Positions 42,257-51,924 are shown, counted from the first letter of the stretch. The stretch is DNA of 64,000 nt from Bacillus sp. CHD6a (GCF_001293645.1 NZ_LBMD01000001.1:62001-126000), one strand, 5' to 3'. Notes: a model not told the origin generated them from the letters alone. Numbers and translations: made by a program.

Positions 42257-43304
42257 TGTTAACATATATAGATTTTTCGTTTTTTTCTGAAACGGATCCA
42301 ATAATTGTAGCACACACATCTTGCTCTTTCAGCTTACTTACATATTGATTCGCTTGAGATACTGGCATGCTTACAAGTAAGCCTCCTGATGTGATGGCAT
42401 CACACAATACAAGTTGCTCATGGAGAGTGACGGAATCATGATAGTAGACATCGTTATTTATCCATTGGTGGTTGGATTTAGATCCTCCTGGTATGACACC
42501 ATCTTCTGCCAACTCATATGTCCCAGTCAACACAGGCACCTTTTTCAGGTCGATATGTAAGCTTACGCCGCTTCCTCGAGCAATCTCACTAGCATGACCT
42601 AAAAGGCCAAAGCCTGTAACGTCTGTCACGGCATTTGGGCTGAATTCGTTCAACGTTTCAGCTGCACGTTTGTTTAGGGAGGCCATGGTCTCTGTTACAA
42701 GAGTAATTTGTGCATCCGTTGCCTTTTCCCTTTTGATAGCAGTAGTAATAATCCCTACTCCTATTGGTTTTGTCAATACTAGTGCATCCCCCGGGCGTGC
42801 GCCTGTATTTTTCCATATCTGGTCTGGATGGGCAAAACCTGTTACGGATAAGCCGAATTTTGGCTCCTGATCATCAATGGAATGTCCACCAACAATGACT
42901 GCACCAGCTTCCTTCACTTTGTCTAATGCACCTGAAAGGATAGCATGAAGAATATCTGGACCCAATTTCTTAATGGGATATCCGACAATATTTAAAGCTG
43001 TTTTTGGAGTGCCTCCCATGGCATAAACATCACTCAATGCATTGGCAGCAGCAATCTGTCCAAACATATAAGGATCATCCACAACCGGTGTGAAATAATC
43101 AAGTGTTTGAATCATAGCAATTTCATCAGTAATTTTATAAACGCCAGCATCATCAGAAGTGCTAAAGCCAACCAATAAATTGGGATCATAGTTATTTGAA
43201 GGTAAGTCACGCAAAACTTGCGCGAGGTCACTAGGACCAAGTTTGCATCCTCAGCCAGCTTTAGTCGATAGTGATGTTAAACGAACTTTTTCGTGTTCCG
43301 TCAT
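42240..43304 (-). CDS. selD: Selenophosphate synthetase SelD, itself a selenoprotein (Sec18)
   Basis: Conventional calling starts at 43214 and loses the active site. Upstream, an ATG at 43304 with an ACAGGAGGTGG ribosome-binding site opens the same frame, interrupted only by TGA at 43253-43251, read as Sec: KAGUGCKLGPSDLAQVL. E. coli SelD has Cys17 in GAGCGCK at this position and several bacteria have Sec. Full length is 354 residues, normal for SelD. The rest carries PurM-fold motifs (IQTLDYFTPVVDDP, DVTGFGLLGH). A hairpin follows the TGA. SelD makes selenophosphate from selenide and ATP. Confidence 0.93.
43211..43246 (-). promoter_or_regulatory. Candidate SECIS hairpin in selD
   Basis: Starts 4 nt after the Sec UGA: lower stem CAAACTT/AAGTTTTG, apical stem GGTC/GACC closing the loop CTAGT, with a 6-nt asymmetric bulge. 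Position and G in the loop fit bacterial SECIS elements bound by SelB. Confidence 0.65.
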
Positions 43305-43470
43305 AAAACCCACCTCCTGTCTACATTAAAGTATATTCCTTCTTTTCACACTTATCCAGTGATAAAGAATTGAATTTTGCGAAAAGATAGTAGATGTACT
43401 ATGATAGTACTAGTGACTAAGAAGGAATATCTTGGTCATCGTAGTGAAAACTTGCATAGGAGGAAAAATC

Positions 43471-43710
43471 ATGAGCAATTTCAAGGTTTCAATCGAATTT
43501 TGCATGCAGTGAAACTACGCGCCAAAAGCCGCGAGTTTCGCGGAATCGTTATTCACTCATTTCCGAACTGATATCTCGTCCATGGAACTAATACCTAGCT
43601 CCGGTGGAAAATTTGAAGTATCGGTAAATGGAGAAAACATTTATTCCAAAAAAGAAACAGGTGTGTTCCCGAAAGCGGAAGACATTATTGCACAATTGGA
43701 GAACAAGTAA
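43471..43710 (+). CDS. SelW/Rdx-family selenoprotein (CxxU)
   Basis: ATG at 43471 with AGGAGG 8 nt upstream; read-through of TGA at 43510-43512 gives 79 residues: VSIEFCMQUNYAPKA, then ELIPSSGGKFEVSVNGENIY, then VFPKAEDIIAQLENK. The CxxU motif after the first strand, NY+P immediately following, and SGGxFEV are hallmarks of the Rdx/SelW thioredoxin-like family. Without Sec decoding the frame ends after 13 codons, so gene callers miss it. A perfect hairpin follows. It lies between selD and selA. Proposed role: thiol/selenol redox; substrate unknown. Confidence 0.93.
43529..43543 (+). promoter_or_regulatory. Candidate SECIS hairpin in the SelW-like gene
   Basis: CCGCG AGTTT CGCGG, a perfect 5-bp GC stem with a five-base loop containing G, starting 17 nt after the UGA: the position required for SelB-dependent recoding. 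Confidence 0.75.
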
Positions 43711-43789
43711 GAGGGAAGGGGCAACCCTTCTCTTTTACGTTTTCCGTAAGGTATAATAGTTAAATGATTCAATGAAAAAGGTGAAAAAT

Positions 43790-45187
43790 ATGAATGACAT
43801 TTTACGAAATATCCCTTCAGTTCATGAATTGAAAAACCAACATACATTTATCCTACTAGGTAAAAAGTACAATCTAGATGAAACTGTGCTTACTTCAGTA
43901 CTTAGACAGGCTTTAGATGGGGTAAGAGAGAAAGTTAAACGTGGTATGCTAACGGATAAAACACTTACTTGTTTCATTTGGGATGAAATAGAAGAGATAC
44001 TGAAATCAAAATGTAAACCTAGCCTTCATCCTGTTATCAATGCGACAGGTACCATCCTACACACTAATTTAGGACGTGCAAGGTTAAGCAGAGAGGCAAT
44101 AAACCGGGTGATAGAAGTTGCGGAGAACTATTCCAATCTTGAGTTGGATATAAATACTGGGAAGCGGGGCTCTAGGCACAATCTTGTGGAGGAGTTAATA
44201 AAAGACGTAACAGGGGCAGAAGCGGCAATTGTGGTGAACAATAACGCAGCAGCTGTATTCATAATTCTTCATGCTTTTGGTAAAGGAAAAGAAGTGATTG
44301 TTTCAAGAGGCCAACTAGTGGAAATTGGAGGTTCTTTTCGGATTAGTTCTATTATGGAAGAGAGTGGTGCCAAACTTGTAGAAGTAGGTACCACAAATAA
44401 AACCCATTTAAAGGACTATGAACAAGCTTTGAGTGACGAGACCTCGATGGTATTAAAAGTACATACCAGCAATTTCAAAATCATTGGATTTACCCAATCT
44501 GTTTCAACAGAGGAGCTTGTCGGGTTAAAACAACGGCATGAAGACTTAATCGTCTATGAAGACTTAGGAAGCGGTGTGCTTTTTGATTTCTCGGTAAATG
44601 GAATCGGAGAAGAACCTGTCGTGAAAAAGGTGCTGCAGACCGGAGTGGATCTTGTATCCTTTAGTGGTGATAAGCTATTAGGCGGTCCTCAAGTAGGAAT
44701 TATTGCCGGCAAGAAGAAACTTATTGATCAACTCAAAAGCCATCAATTAGCACGGGTGTTAAGGGTGGATAAGATGAGCTTTGCTGCTTTAGAAGCGACA
44801 ATGCAGGCATACGCTAATAACAAAGCTGAGAGTATTCCTGTTGTGAGAGATATGCTTCTCACTCCAGAAGAAGTTCGCGAAAAGGCCATGATTTTCCTGG
44901 ATTCCGTGAAAGAATTGGAATTATTTATATGGGATATTTATGATGTCGAATCAATGGTAGGCGGGGGGACTATGCCAGAAGTGTCACTTCCATCGATTGC
45001 AGTCAAGGTTAACTCGGAGGCCCTTTCTGCGCAGGCTCTAGCAGACGAATTAAGAAAAGGTACCCCAAGTGTAATTGTTCGTGTCCAAGAACAACAAGTG
45101 GTTCTGGATTTCCGAACTATTTCACATGGGGAGATACCTAAGCTTGCAAAAGCTTTTCGTGAAATAGAGCTTACATATCGTGGCTAG
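43790..45187 (+). CDS. selA: L-seryl-tRNA(Sec) selenium transferase SelA
   Basis: 465 residues from the ATG at 43790, which has AAAGGTGA upstream; the in-frame ATG at 43772 lacks a site. PLP-dependent fold type [22 protein letters not shown] near residue 80 and [14 protein letters not shown] with the PLP Lys are SelA signatures. It converts Ser-tRNA(Sec) to Sec-tRNA(Sec) using selenophosphate from SelD. A -10 TATAAT at 43753-43758 suggests its own promoter. The 3' end overlaps convergent sspP by 17 bp. Confidence 0.95.
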   Translation: MNDILRNIPSVHELKNQHTFILLGKKYNLDETVLTSVLRQALDGVREKVKRGMLTDKTLTCFIWDEIEEILKSKCKPSLHPVINATGTILHTNLGRARLSREAINRVIEVAENYSNLELDINTGKRGSRHNLVEELIKDVTGAEAAIVVNNNAAAVFIILHAFGKGKEVIVSRGQLVEIGGSFRISSIMEESGAKLVEVGTTNKTHLKDYEQALSDETSMVLKVHTSNFKIIGFTQSVSTEELVGLKQRHEDLIVYEDLGSGVLFDFSVNGIGEEPVVKKVLQTGVDLVSFSGDKLLGGPQVGIIAGKKKLIDQLKSHQLARVLRVDKMSFAALEATMQAYANNKAESIPVVRDMLLTPEEVREKAMIFLDSVKELELFIWDIYDVESMVGGGTMPEVSLPSIAVKVNSEALSAQALADELRKGTPSVIVRVQEQQVVLDFRTISHGEIPKLAKAFREIELTYRG

Positions 45188-45314
45188 AATTATGTTTTTG
45201 GCGTGTATGCTGACGGTTTTTCACTTTATGAGATCCGCTTAAAGGTGCGGGCTGGCCTGATTGATTGTCTTTAGGTTGGTTTCTGACCATATCTTTATGA
45301 CTGTTTTTGTTCAT
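45171..45314 (-). CDS. sspP: Small acid-soluble spore protein SspP
   Basis: 47 residues, ATG with AAGGAGGAG upstream. [19 protein letters not shown] at the C-terminus and QPAPLSGS in the middle match B. subtilis SspP (KVKNRNHTRQKHNTSHDM). Spore core protein. As in B. subtilis it lies near sspO and upstream of citB. Too short for the usual ORF cut-off. It overlaps the end of selA. Confidence 0.9.
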   Translation of the reverse strand: MNKNSHKDMVRNQPKDNQSGQPAPLSGSHKVKNRQHTRQKHNSSHDM

Positions 45315-45449
45315 TGTTTATCTCCTCCTTTGCTTATAGTTTTTGAAAAATGGTCAGGTTTATGCTTCACTGTCTGAGGTATATTTTTCTTTTAAATGGG
45401 CAGTATAGGTAGAGCTATTACTTACATTGACCTAAAGGAGCGAATAGAT

Positions 45450-45716
45450 ATGCCATATCATAAAGATAAACAGCAAGCTTTCCAAGCAGCGCAACAAGGA
45501 ACAGAACAGGCAAGAGATGTATACGAAGCAATTGTCCGCAATGATCCAAACTATGGCCATGATTTCAAACGATTAGAAAATGAAGTAAACGAAGCCATGG
45601 AACAGATTAACAATGCCCTTGAGGTAGCATCTGAAACACAACGCCCGCAACTCATGCAATTTCAGGCGGATCTGCAACGTCTGATACAGCAAGGAGAAGG
45701 GAATACGTTGGAGTAA
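45450..45716 (+). CDS. Small helical hypothetical protein
   Basis: The ATG at 45450 has AAAGGAGCG 8 nt upstream; 88 residues, Gln-rich and helical (KQQAFQAAQQGTEQARDVYE). No family recognised. Location among spore genes suggests sporulation, without direct evidence. Confidence 0.65.
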   Translation: MPYHKDKQQAFQAAQQGTEQARDVYEAIVRNDPNYGHDFKRLENEVNEAMEQINNALEVASETQRPQLMQFQADLQRLIQQGEGNTLE

Positions 45717-45745
45717 AAGACTGTTTGTTTGTGGGTATATTTAGG

Positions 45746-45787
45746 CCAACCTTCGCCCGATAGTTTGGGTTTTAGGTTGGTTTTTTT
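45746..45787 (+). terminator. Rho-independent terminator
   Basis: CCAACCT ... AGGTTGG followed by TTTTTTT, with a partly paired 22-nt centre. Confidence 0.75.
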
Positions 45788-45906
45788 GGTGTTGTTGTGG
45801 AGTGGTTGTTCATACGGATAGGATATTGATGGTCTTTTGTTTGGAATTGAGGAGAAAATGCTTGTAATGGGCGAAAAACGTCTGGCTTTTTTGGTGTTAG
45901 AAATGG

Positions 45907-46102
45907 TTCGGTCACTTTTGTTCTATCTTCGGTCAAAAAACGATGAAATTTCGAGAAGTTCGGACAATTAATAGGGGTAGTTTGGACATTTTTTGCGGGG
46001 TGTTCGGCCAATTAGAAATTTGGTTCGGTCACTTTTCGAAAAACTTTGGACAACTTGGCAGAATCTTCGGAACTTCGGTCAAATATCCAAAAACTTCGGA
46101 CA
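45907..46102 (-). repeat. Array B: inverted counterpart of the TGACCGAA array
   Basis: TTCGG cores (reverse complement of CCGAA) start at 45907, 45928, 45959, 46003, 46024, 46066, 46074 and 46095; near-copies (TTTGG, TTCGA) lie at about 45950, 45981 and 46045, so the 21-22-bp period holds across the array with offsets of 8-10 at two points. Most are followed by TCA, ACA or CCA. Orientation is opposite to array A at 38834-39042. Overlapping ORFs on both strands have no coding support. Confidence 0.7.
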
Positions 46103-46217
46103 TTTGTATTTTGCAACTACTATTTACCTCATACTGACGTAGTGAGACCAGCAAGTAACAAATACAAAAAATCAACCCCACCAATCGGAGTTGATTTCAC
46201 AACAATAAGTACTACTA

Positions 46218-46367
46218 TTACTGATTCTTCTTACGTTTTTTATTATTCTGCTTTTGTGCTTCTGTCAAAGGCTCATTGGAAAGTTCCTCATTGTACCCGG
46301 CACCTTTTCCCTGTCCGCTAGCACTGTTCATTCCTTCGATGACATGGTTCGATTTTCTTTTTGCCAC
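46218..46367 (-). CDS. sspO: Small acid-soluble spore protein SspO
   Basis: 49 residues, GTG start with GGAGGTGAGG upstream. [20 protein letters not shown] at the start and [16 protein letters not shown] at the end match SspO of B. subtilis. Divergent from citB, as in that species. Too short for standard ORF calling. Confidence 0.92.
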   Translation of the reverse strand: MAKRKSNHVIEGMNSASGQGKGAGYNEELSNEPLTEAQKQNNKKRKKNQ

Positions 46368-46436
46368 TTTGCCTCACCTCCAATTATAGTTTCTCCTGAG
46401 GTTTGAACGTCATGTATTGGTGGAATATTATGAAAG

Positions 46437-46503
46437 ATAAGGGTAACTTATGTGATTTGATAACTTTATTGATATTTACTTATGAGAAATGTTGTATTAA
46501 GAT
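46437..46503 (+). promoter_or_regulatory. citB promoter with CcpC-type sites
   Basis: Candidate sigma-A promoter TTTACT (46475-46480), 17 bp, TAAGAT (46498-46503). A dyad ATAA N7 TTAT lies at 46437-46451, centred about -66, and a half-site TTAT at 46480-46483, about -27. In B. subtilis CcpC represses citB through a dyad at -66 and a half-site near -27, so the arrangement matches. Citrate-responsive repression is inferred. Confidence 0.6.
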
Positions 46504-46663
46504 AATATTGTAAGGACTATTCGGTGGGAGAAACAACTCGAAATTTGTCTCAAAGAAAAACATTCGCAAACGCTTTCTGCAACAAAGAAAGCTTGTTTTT
46601 CAATGCCTATTAATTGTTCATAGCGAGGTCCTATTAAACTATGAGTAGCAGGGGGTAATACAT

Positions 46664-49369
46664 ATGACGAAGCAAGATGTTTTTAATGCCCGCACTTCTT
46701 TTGATGTAAACGGCAAAACGTATCATTACTATTCTTTGCAAGCGCTTGAAAAAGCAAACATTGGTAACGTATCACGCTTACCATACTCCATTAAAGTATT
46801 ATTAGAGTCCGTTCTACGCCAAGTAGACGGCCGTGTTATCACGAAAGAGCACGTTGAAAACTTAGCAAAATGGGGAACAGACGAGCAGAAGGACGTGGAT
46901 GTACCATTCAAGCCTTCCCGTGTTATTCTTCAAGATTTCACAGGAGTTCCAGCTGTAGTTGACCTTGCGTCTTTACGTAAAGCAATGGCTGACGTTGGTG
47001 GAGATCCTCAGAAAATCAACCCTGAAATTCCGGTTGATCTTGTCATTGACCACTCTGTACAGGTGGATAAAGCTGGTACGGCTGACTCTTTAGACTTCAA
47101 CATGAAGCTTGAGTTCGAACGTAATGCAGAGCGTTACAAGTTTCTTAGCTGGGCGAAGAAATCGTTTGACAACTACCGTGCAGTTCCACCAGCAACTGGT
47201 ATCGTTCACCAAGTTAACCTTGAGTATTTAGCAAATGTTGTCCACGCAGTAGAAGAGAATGGCGAATATGTTGCCTTCCCTGACACGCTTGTTGGTACTG
47301 ACTCTCATACAACGATGATCAATGGTATCGGTGTTCTTGGATGGGGTGTAGGTGGAATCGAAGCAGAAGCAGGAATGCTTGGCCAACCTTCATACTTCCC
47401 AGTTCCTGAAGTTGTTGGGGTTAAATTGACAGGTGCACTACCTAACGGAACAACTGCAACTGACTTAGCATTAAAAGTAACACAAGTATTACGTAAACAT
47501 GGTGTGGTTGGTAAATTCGTTGAGTTCTTCGGACCTGGTGTATCTGAATTGCCGTTAGCTGACCGTGCAACGATTGCAAACATGGCACCTGAATACGGAG
47601 CAACTTGTGGATTCTTCCCAGTTGATGAAGAGTCTCTTGATTACATGCGTTTAACTGGACGCAGCGAAGAACAAATTAAATTGGTAGAAGCGTATTCTAA
47701 AGCAAACGGATTATTCTTCAGCCCTGACGCTGATCCTATCTACACAGATGTAGTAGATATCGACCTTGGGGAAATCGAACCAAACCTTTCCGGACCTAAA
47801 CGTCCACAAGACCTTGTGCCACTATCCATGATGCAGGAAACTTTCCGCAATGCATTAGTAGCTCCACAAGGGAACCAAGGCTATGGTTTAACTCCTACTG
47901 ACATTGCTAAAGAGGTAGAAGTGACATTGGCTTCTGGTGAGAAAACAACGATGAAAACAGGATCTATTGCGATTGCATCTATTACTTCCTGTACAAATAC
48001 ATCCAACCCATACGTATTGATCGCTGCTGGTTTAGTTGCGAAAAAAGCGGTGGAATTAGGATTGGAAGTACCAAGCTTCGTGAAAACATCCTTAGCGCCT
48101 GGTTCTAAGGTAGTAACAGGATACTTACACGACTCTGGACTTCAACCATACCTAGATCAATTAGGTTTCAACATCGTAGGTTACGGTTGTGCGACATGTA
48201 TCGGTAACTCCGGTCCATTAGCAGATGAGATCGAAGAAGCAGTAGCAGAAAACGACTTGCTCGTTACTTCTGTACTTTCTGGTAATCGTAACTTTGAAGG
48301 GCGTATCCATCCGCTTGTAAAAGGTAACTACCTTGCATCTCCACCTCTAGTTGTGGCATATGCATTAGCTGGTAATGTTGACGTTGACCTTCAAAACGAC
48401 GTCATCGGAAAAGACAAGGATGGAAACGATGTATTCTTCAAGGATATTTGGCCGTCCATGACAGAAGTGAAAGAAGTGGTTAAATCCACAGTAACTCCAG
48501 AGCTATTCCGCAGAGAGTATGAGCATGTATTCGATGACAACAAGCGCTGGAATGAAATCCAAACTTCTGATGAGGCGTTATATTCTTGGGATAATGATTC
48601 CACATACATTCAAAACCCTCCGTTCTTTGAAGGGTTGACTGCTGAAGCAGGAACTGTAGAGCCACTTTCCGGTCTACGTGTTGTTGGAAAGTTTGCTGAT
48701 TCTGTAACAACAGATCACATCTCTCCAGCAGGTTCCATCGGAAAAGATACGCCTGCAGGTAAATACCTACAAGCAAACGGTGTTACTCCTCGTGAGTTTA
48801 ACTCTTATGGTTCTCGTCGTGGTAACCATGAAGTAATGATGCGTGGTACGTTTGCAAACATCCGTATCCGTAACCAAATCGCTCCAGGTACAGAAGGCGG
48901 CTGGACGACTTACTGGCCGACTGGCGATGTAATGAGCATTTATGATGCTTGCATGAAGTACAAAGAAGAAGGCACTGGTCTTATGGTCATCGCTGGAAAA
49001 GACTACGGTATGGGAAGCTCCCGTGACTGGGCTGCTAAAGGAACAAACCTACTTGGAATTAAAACAGTTATCGCGGAAAGCTTCGAAAGAATCCACCGCA
49101 GTAACCTTGTTCTAATGGGAGTTCTACCATTACAATTCAAAGATGGCGAAAGTGCAGAAGTACTTGGCTTGACTGGTAAAGAAACGTTTGAAGTAGCTGT
49201 TGACGAAACAGTTAAACCACGTGACTTTGTAAAAGTTACTGCTACAGACGAAGAAGGTAACAAAAAAGAATTTGAAGCACTTGTTCGTTTCGATAGCGAA
49301 GTAGAAATCGACTACTACCGTCACGGTGGTATCCTGCGTATGGTATTGCGCGACAAGCTAAAAGCATAA
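46664..49369 (+). CDS. citB: Aconitate hydratase
   Basis: 901 residues, normal for the AcnA type. Cys ligands of the 4Fe-4S cluster are in [10 protein letters not shown] and [13 protein letters not shown]; the substrate-site regions SDSHTTM-like ([18 protein letters not shown]), [10 protein letters not shown] and [11 protein letters not shown] are present. Interconverts citrate and isocitrate in the TCA cycle and doubles as an RNA-binding regulator in Bacillus. Codon usage is strongly biased, as expected of a highly expressed gene. GGGGG ribosome-binding site. Confidence 0.97.
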   Translation: MTKQDVFNARTSFDVNGKTYHYYSLQALEKANIGNVSRLPYSIKVLLESVLRQVDGRVITKEHVENLAKWGTDEQKDVDVPFKPSRVILQDFTGVPAVVDLASLRKAMADVGGDPQKINPEIPVDLVIDHSVQVDKAGTADSLDFNMKLEFERNAERYKFLSWAKKSFDNYRAVPPATGIVHQVNLEYLANVVHAVEENGEYVAFPDTLVGTDSHTTMINGIGVLGWGVGGIEAEAGMLGQPSYFPVPEVVGVKLTGALPNGTTATDLALKVTQVLRKHGVVGKFVEFFGPGVSELPLADRATIANMAPEYGATCGFFPVDEESLDYMRLTGRSEEQIKLVEAYSKANGLFFSPDADPIYTDVVDIDLGEIEPNLSGPKRPQDLVPLSMMQETFRNALVAPQGNQGYGLTPTDIAKEVEVTLASGEKTTMKTGSIAIASITSCTNTSNPYVLIAAGLVAKKAVELGLEVPSFVKTSLAPGSKVVTGYLHDSGLQPYLDQLGFNIVGYGCATCIGNSGPLADEIEEAVAENDLLVTSVLSGNRNFEGRIHPLVKGNYLASPPLVVAYALAGNVDVDLQNDVIGKDKDGNDVFFKDIWPSMTEVKEVVKSTVTPELFRREYEHVFDDNKRWNEIQTSDEALYSWDNDSTYIQNPPFFEGLTAEAGTVEPLSGLRVVGKFADSVTTDHISPAGSIGKDTPAGKYLQANGVTPREFNSYGSRRGNHEVMMRGTFANIRIRNQIAPGTEGGWTTYWPTGDVMSIYDACMKYKEEGTGLMVIAGKDYGMGSSRDWAAKGTNLLGIKTVIAESFERIHRSNLVLMGVLPLQFKDGESAEVLGLTGKETFEVAVDETVKPRDFVKVTATDEEGNKKEFEALVRFDSEVEIDYYRHGGILRMVLRDKLKA

Positions 49370-49382
49370 TGAATGATAGATG

Positions 49383-49411
49383 GGCTGGTCTCTTAAAGAG
49401 GTCGGCTTTTT
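49383..49411 (+). terminator. citB terminator
   Basis: GCTGGTCTCTT aaa GAGGTCGGC followed by TTTTTCTTTT; imperfect stem. Confidence 0.6.
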
Positions 49412-49507
49412 CTTTTGATTTAAATGTTATAAAATTGACATAGGTTAATGGAAATTACATCATTACGTATGATTAAATGATAGTAATACAATGTAGAGGA
49501 GTAAGAA

Positions 49508-49912
49508 ATGGATGCTATTCAATTAGGTCCGCTGTTAATAAAGAAGTCGTACCTGGTTCTTCTTTTTTCGTGTCTGGTAGCATATCTTTATATTGCTATC
49601 TACTTTAGAAAGAAACCAGAAATCTTTAAAACGGTGGAAAATCATTTAACAACGGGGTTGCTCATTTGGGTCCTTATTTTTAAATTCAGTATTATTATAT
49701 TCAGGCCGTCCATTATTTGGACAAATCCTTATGGACTGTTATTTTTAACAGGGGGGACTAGGGGATTTTATTTAGCAATGGTTGTAACAATAGTTTTCTT
49801 ATTTTGGAAACTTCATCAATCAAACATACATATCAAAACTTCTGTAATTATTCTGATTCCAAGTATTTTCATAATCATCTCTAGCTATTACGGAATAATG
49901 GCAATTTTATAA
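49508..49912 (+). CDS. Polytopic membrane protein linked to YneN
   Basis: 134 residues, three to four membrane segments, ATG with AGAGGAGTAAG. The gene ends 14 bp before the thioredoxin-like yneN gene, so the pair is probably co-expressed. No Cys is visible in its helices, arguing against a CcdA/DsbB-type electron donor role. Not recognised. Confidence 0.65.
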   Translation: MDAIQLGPLLIKKSYLVLLFSCLVAYLYIAIYFRKKPEIFKTVENHLTTGLLIWVLIFKFSIIIFRPSIIWTNPYGLLFLTGGTRGFYLAMVVTIVFLFWKLHQSNIHIKTSVIILIPSIFIIISSYYGIMAIL

Positions 49913-49926
49913 AGGTGGGAATAAAG

Positions 49927-50436
49927 ATGGTAAAAAAAATAATAGCAATTGCCTTTCTATTAGCATTAAGTGGCTATGCTATCTTTCAGGTTTTTGGAGA
50001 AAAAGATCCGGCTACTGGTACACAAGCAGGGGACAAAGCTATGGACTTTGAACTAAGTACATTAGACGGAAAAACAGCCCAACTTTCTGATTATGAAGGA
50101 AAAAAAGTCATTGTGAATTTCTGGGCTACGTGGTGTGGACCATGCCGAGCTGAAATGCCAGAAATGCAAAAGTTCCACACAGAAAATGAGGATGTCGTGA
50201 TGCTTGCTGTTAATTTGACTACTAGCGAGCCGAGTATAGATTCAGTAAAGAAATATGTACAAGAGGGAGGATATACTTTTCCAATTCTTCTTGATGAGGA
50301 GGATATCTTTAGGCACTATCAAGTCTTGACTATGCCTTCTACTTTCTTTATCGATTCAGAGGGTGTCATTTCCTACATGCATTTAGGACCCATGACATAT
50401 GAATTAATGGAAGAACAGGTTGCGAAAATGAATTAA
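49927..50436 (+). CDS. yneN: TlpA/ResA-like membrane-anchored thiol-disulfide protein (YneN)
   Basis: 169 residues from the ATG at 49927 with AAAGGTGGG upstream. N-terminal membrane anchor (IIAIAFLLALSGYAIFQVF), then a thioredoxin fold with NFWATWCGPCRAEMP: the CGPC active site faces outward. Family members reduce extracytoplasmic disulfides with electrons from CcdA, also encoded in this window. Position after citB matches B. subtilis. Confidence 0.88.
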   Translation: MVKKIIAIAFLLALSGYAIFQVFGEKDPATGTQAGDKAMDFELSTLDGKTAQLSDYEGKKVIVNFWATWCGPCRAEMPEMQKFHTENEDVVMLAVNLTTSEPSIDSVKKYVQEGGYTFPILLDEEDIFRHYQVLTMPSTFFIDSEGVISYMHLGPMTYELMEEQVAKMN

Positions 50437-50438
50437 TG

Positions 50439-50474
50439 AGAGAGGTTGTACAGAGAAAAATCTGTGCAACCTCT
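50439..50474. terminator. Bidirectional terminator
   Basis: AGAGGTTGTACAGA gaaaaa TCTGTGCAACCTCT followed by TTTAAA; between yneN and the convergent DUF1287 gene. Confidence 0.88.
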
Positions 50475-50475
50475 T

Positions 50476-51171
50476 TTAAAATTTCCAGCGAAAATGCCCG
50501 GTTATTGGCGATTTAAAAGATGTTAACTTAATTTCAGATGCAAAGGGGTACGTATTGTGAATAATGTATGGGATCCCATCTTTTGTCCGTTTATTAGAAA
50601 CGATGCCAACATGATCAAAATCTCCACCAAGAAACACGACGATGTCACCAGGTTGCCATTGACCTAAATTTTGTCTATCACCTTTTTTAACTTCAGTGGT
50701 CAATGATTCTGCATACCTTTCAAAAAAGACAGCTTGGTTTGGGACACGCCTAAAGTCAATATTAGGGTCAGGTGAATCGCCGACTCTTGGATACAATCCT
50801 GTATTTTCAGCAATGTCTTGATCCATAAGTTCCTTTAAGTTTATTGCTGCTCCTAATAAGCCACGCCAGACCACGTCCGTACAAACACCTTCTGTATCTG
50901 GTGGATATCCACCGTCATAATACACACTTTTATAAGGTGTACGCTGCTCTACTTCTTTTCTTGCAGTATAGACGATGTCTAACTGATCTGGAATACCATT
51001 ACTATTTTGATCTGAGTCAGATAAAGTGGATGGGATATCTATCGTTTTCGTAAAAGGAAGAGACACATTGATCCCAAAATAGTCCCAAATGATCCCCTCT
51101 TTAAAGAGAAAGGTAAAGCATAAAAGAATGGTTAGGAAACATGCGGTAATCATCCACGCTTTCTTCTTCAT
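50476..51171 (-). CDS. DUF1287 secreted protein
   Basis: 231 residues with an N-terminal signal/anchor (AWMITACFLTILLCFTFLF). DUF1287 motifs are clear: YDGGYPPDTEGVCTDVVWRG, DFRRVPNQAVFFERY, QPGDIVVFLGGDFDHVGIVS and HNTYPFASE. The Cys-His pairing resembles NlpC/P60 amidases, so a cell-wall role is plausible. ATG with a GGAGGTGAG ribosome-binding site. Confidence 0.85.
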   Translation of the reverse strand: MKKKAWMITACFLTILLCFTFLFKEGIIWDYFGINVSLPFTKTIDIPSTLSDSDQNSNGIPDQLDIVYTARKEVEQRTPYKSVYYDGGYPPDTEGVCTDVVWRGLLGAAINLKELMDQDIAENTGLYPRVGDSPDPNIDFRRVPNQAVFFERYAESLTTEVKKGDRQNLGQWQPGDIVVFLGGDFDHVGIVSNKRTKDGIPYIIHNTYPFASEIKLTSFKSPITGHFRWKF

Positions 51172-51185
51172 GACTCACCTCCAAG

Positions 51186-51644
51186 TCAGTCAGTAAGACT
51201 TTTAATTTGTTCCATATGGTGCATATCGTGTTCCACAAACATGCGCAGGAACGATTCGGGAGTATAATTGCGCTTATTCTTTCCGATGGTGAAGGTAACT
51301 TCTTGGTCCAAACTCTCCATTTTGTCCATTAACTTATTCCTTGTGATCACAAATTCCTCTAAAAGTGAATGAGAGTCTCTAAAGGATTCAATTGATTCAA
51401 TAGCTTTTTGATTGTATGTATCATGGTCAGGGAAGTCAGGAAGAACGCTGTTGTCTTTCATTTCAGGTACCATGTTTTCCAAAAGAAATAAATCCCAGAA
51501 GTAAATATGTCCGATGATTTCTTTTATTGACCACTTGCCTGTTGAAATAGGTTTGATTAATACAGTTTCGTCCTTTGTTAAAAATGAACAGAAAAACTCC
51601 ATATTGTATTGATAATTTTCATAAGTTGAAGTTGTCGATTTCAT
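51186..51644 (-). CDS. DinB-family protein
   Basis: 152 residues, four-helix DinB fold. The potential metal ligands His are in IGHIYFWDLF and VEHDMHHMEQI. Family members are thiol-dependent or metal-dependent enzymes of largely unknown substrate. Its stop is 14 bp before the DUF1287 start, so both may form an operon. Confidence 0.8.
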   Translation of the reverse strand: MKSTTSTYENYQYNMEFFCSFLTKDETVLIKPISTGKWSIKEIIGHIYFWDLFLLENMVPEMKDNSVLPDFPDHDTYNQKAIESIESFRDSHSLLEEFVITRNKLMDKMESLDQEVTFTIGKNKRNYTPESFLRMFVEHDMHHMEQIKSLTD

Positions 51645-51924
51645 CAGTAACCCTCACTTTTCAAAATATTCTTTCTTTAAATTGTACCTTAAAAACATTA
51701 AAGTAACAAGAACATATATTCGGCTATGCTAAATGGACATTTATACCAGTTTTCAATTTTCTGAATTTGGTTATATAACTACTAACTATCCTCCCTTACT
51801 ACTTTCTAAAGACTGACCTCTTCAAATTTTCATGAAATTCTAATTAATTTCGCAGAAAGTTATCATAATTTTAGAGTATTTTGGACATTAATACTATTAC
51901 AATAATAATTAAGTAGGTGAGACG
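51645..51924. other. Divergent upstream region
   Basis: 280 bp AT-rich between minus-strand dinB-like and plus-strand fbpB-like genes. A perfect Fur box was not found; TTATCATAATTTTAG (about 51857-51871) is only a partial match. Confidence 0.35.

Noticed and set aside
43377-43571. 64-residue ORF between selD and selA
   Set aside because: Out of frame with the SelW-like selenoprotein, which has a better ribosome-binding site and family match.
45943-46137. ORFs across array B (45943-46137 plus and 45772-46011 minus)
   Set aside because: Both are produced by the periodic TTCGG motif; no ribosome-binding site and no shared protein sequence with array A.
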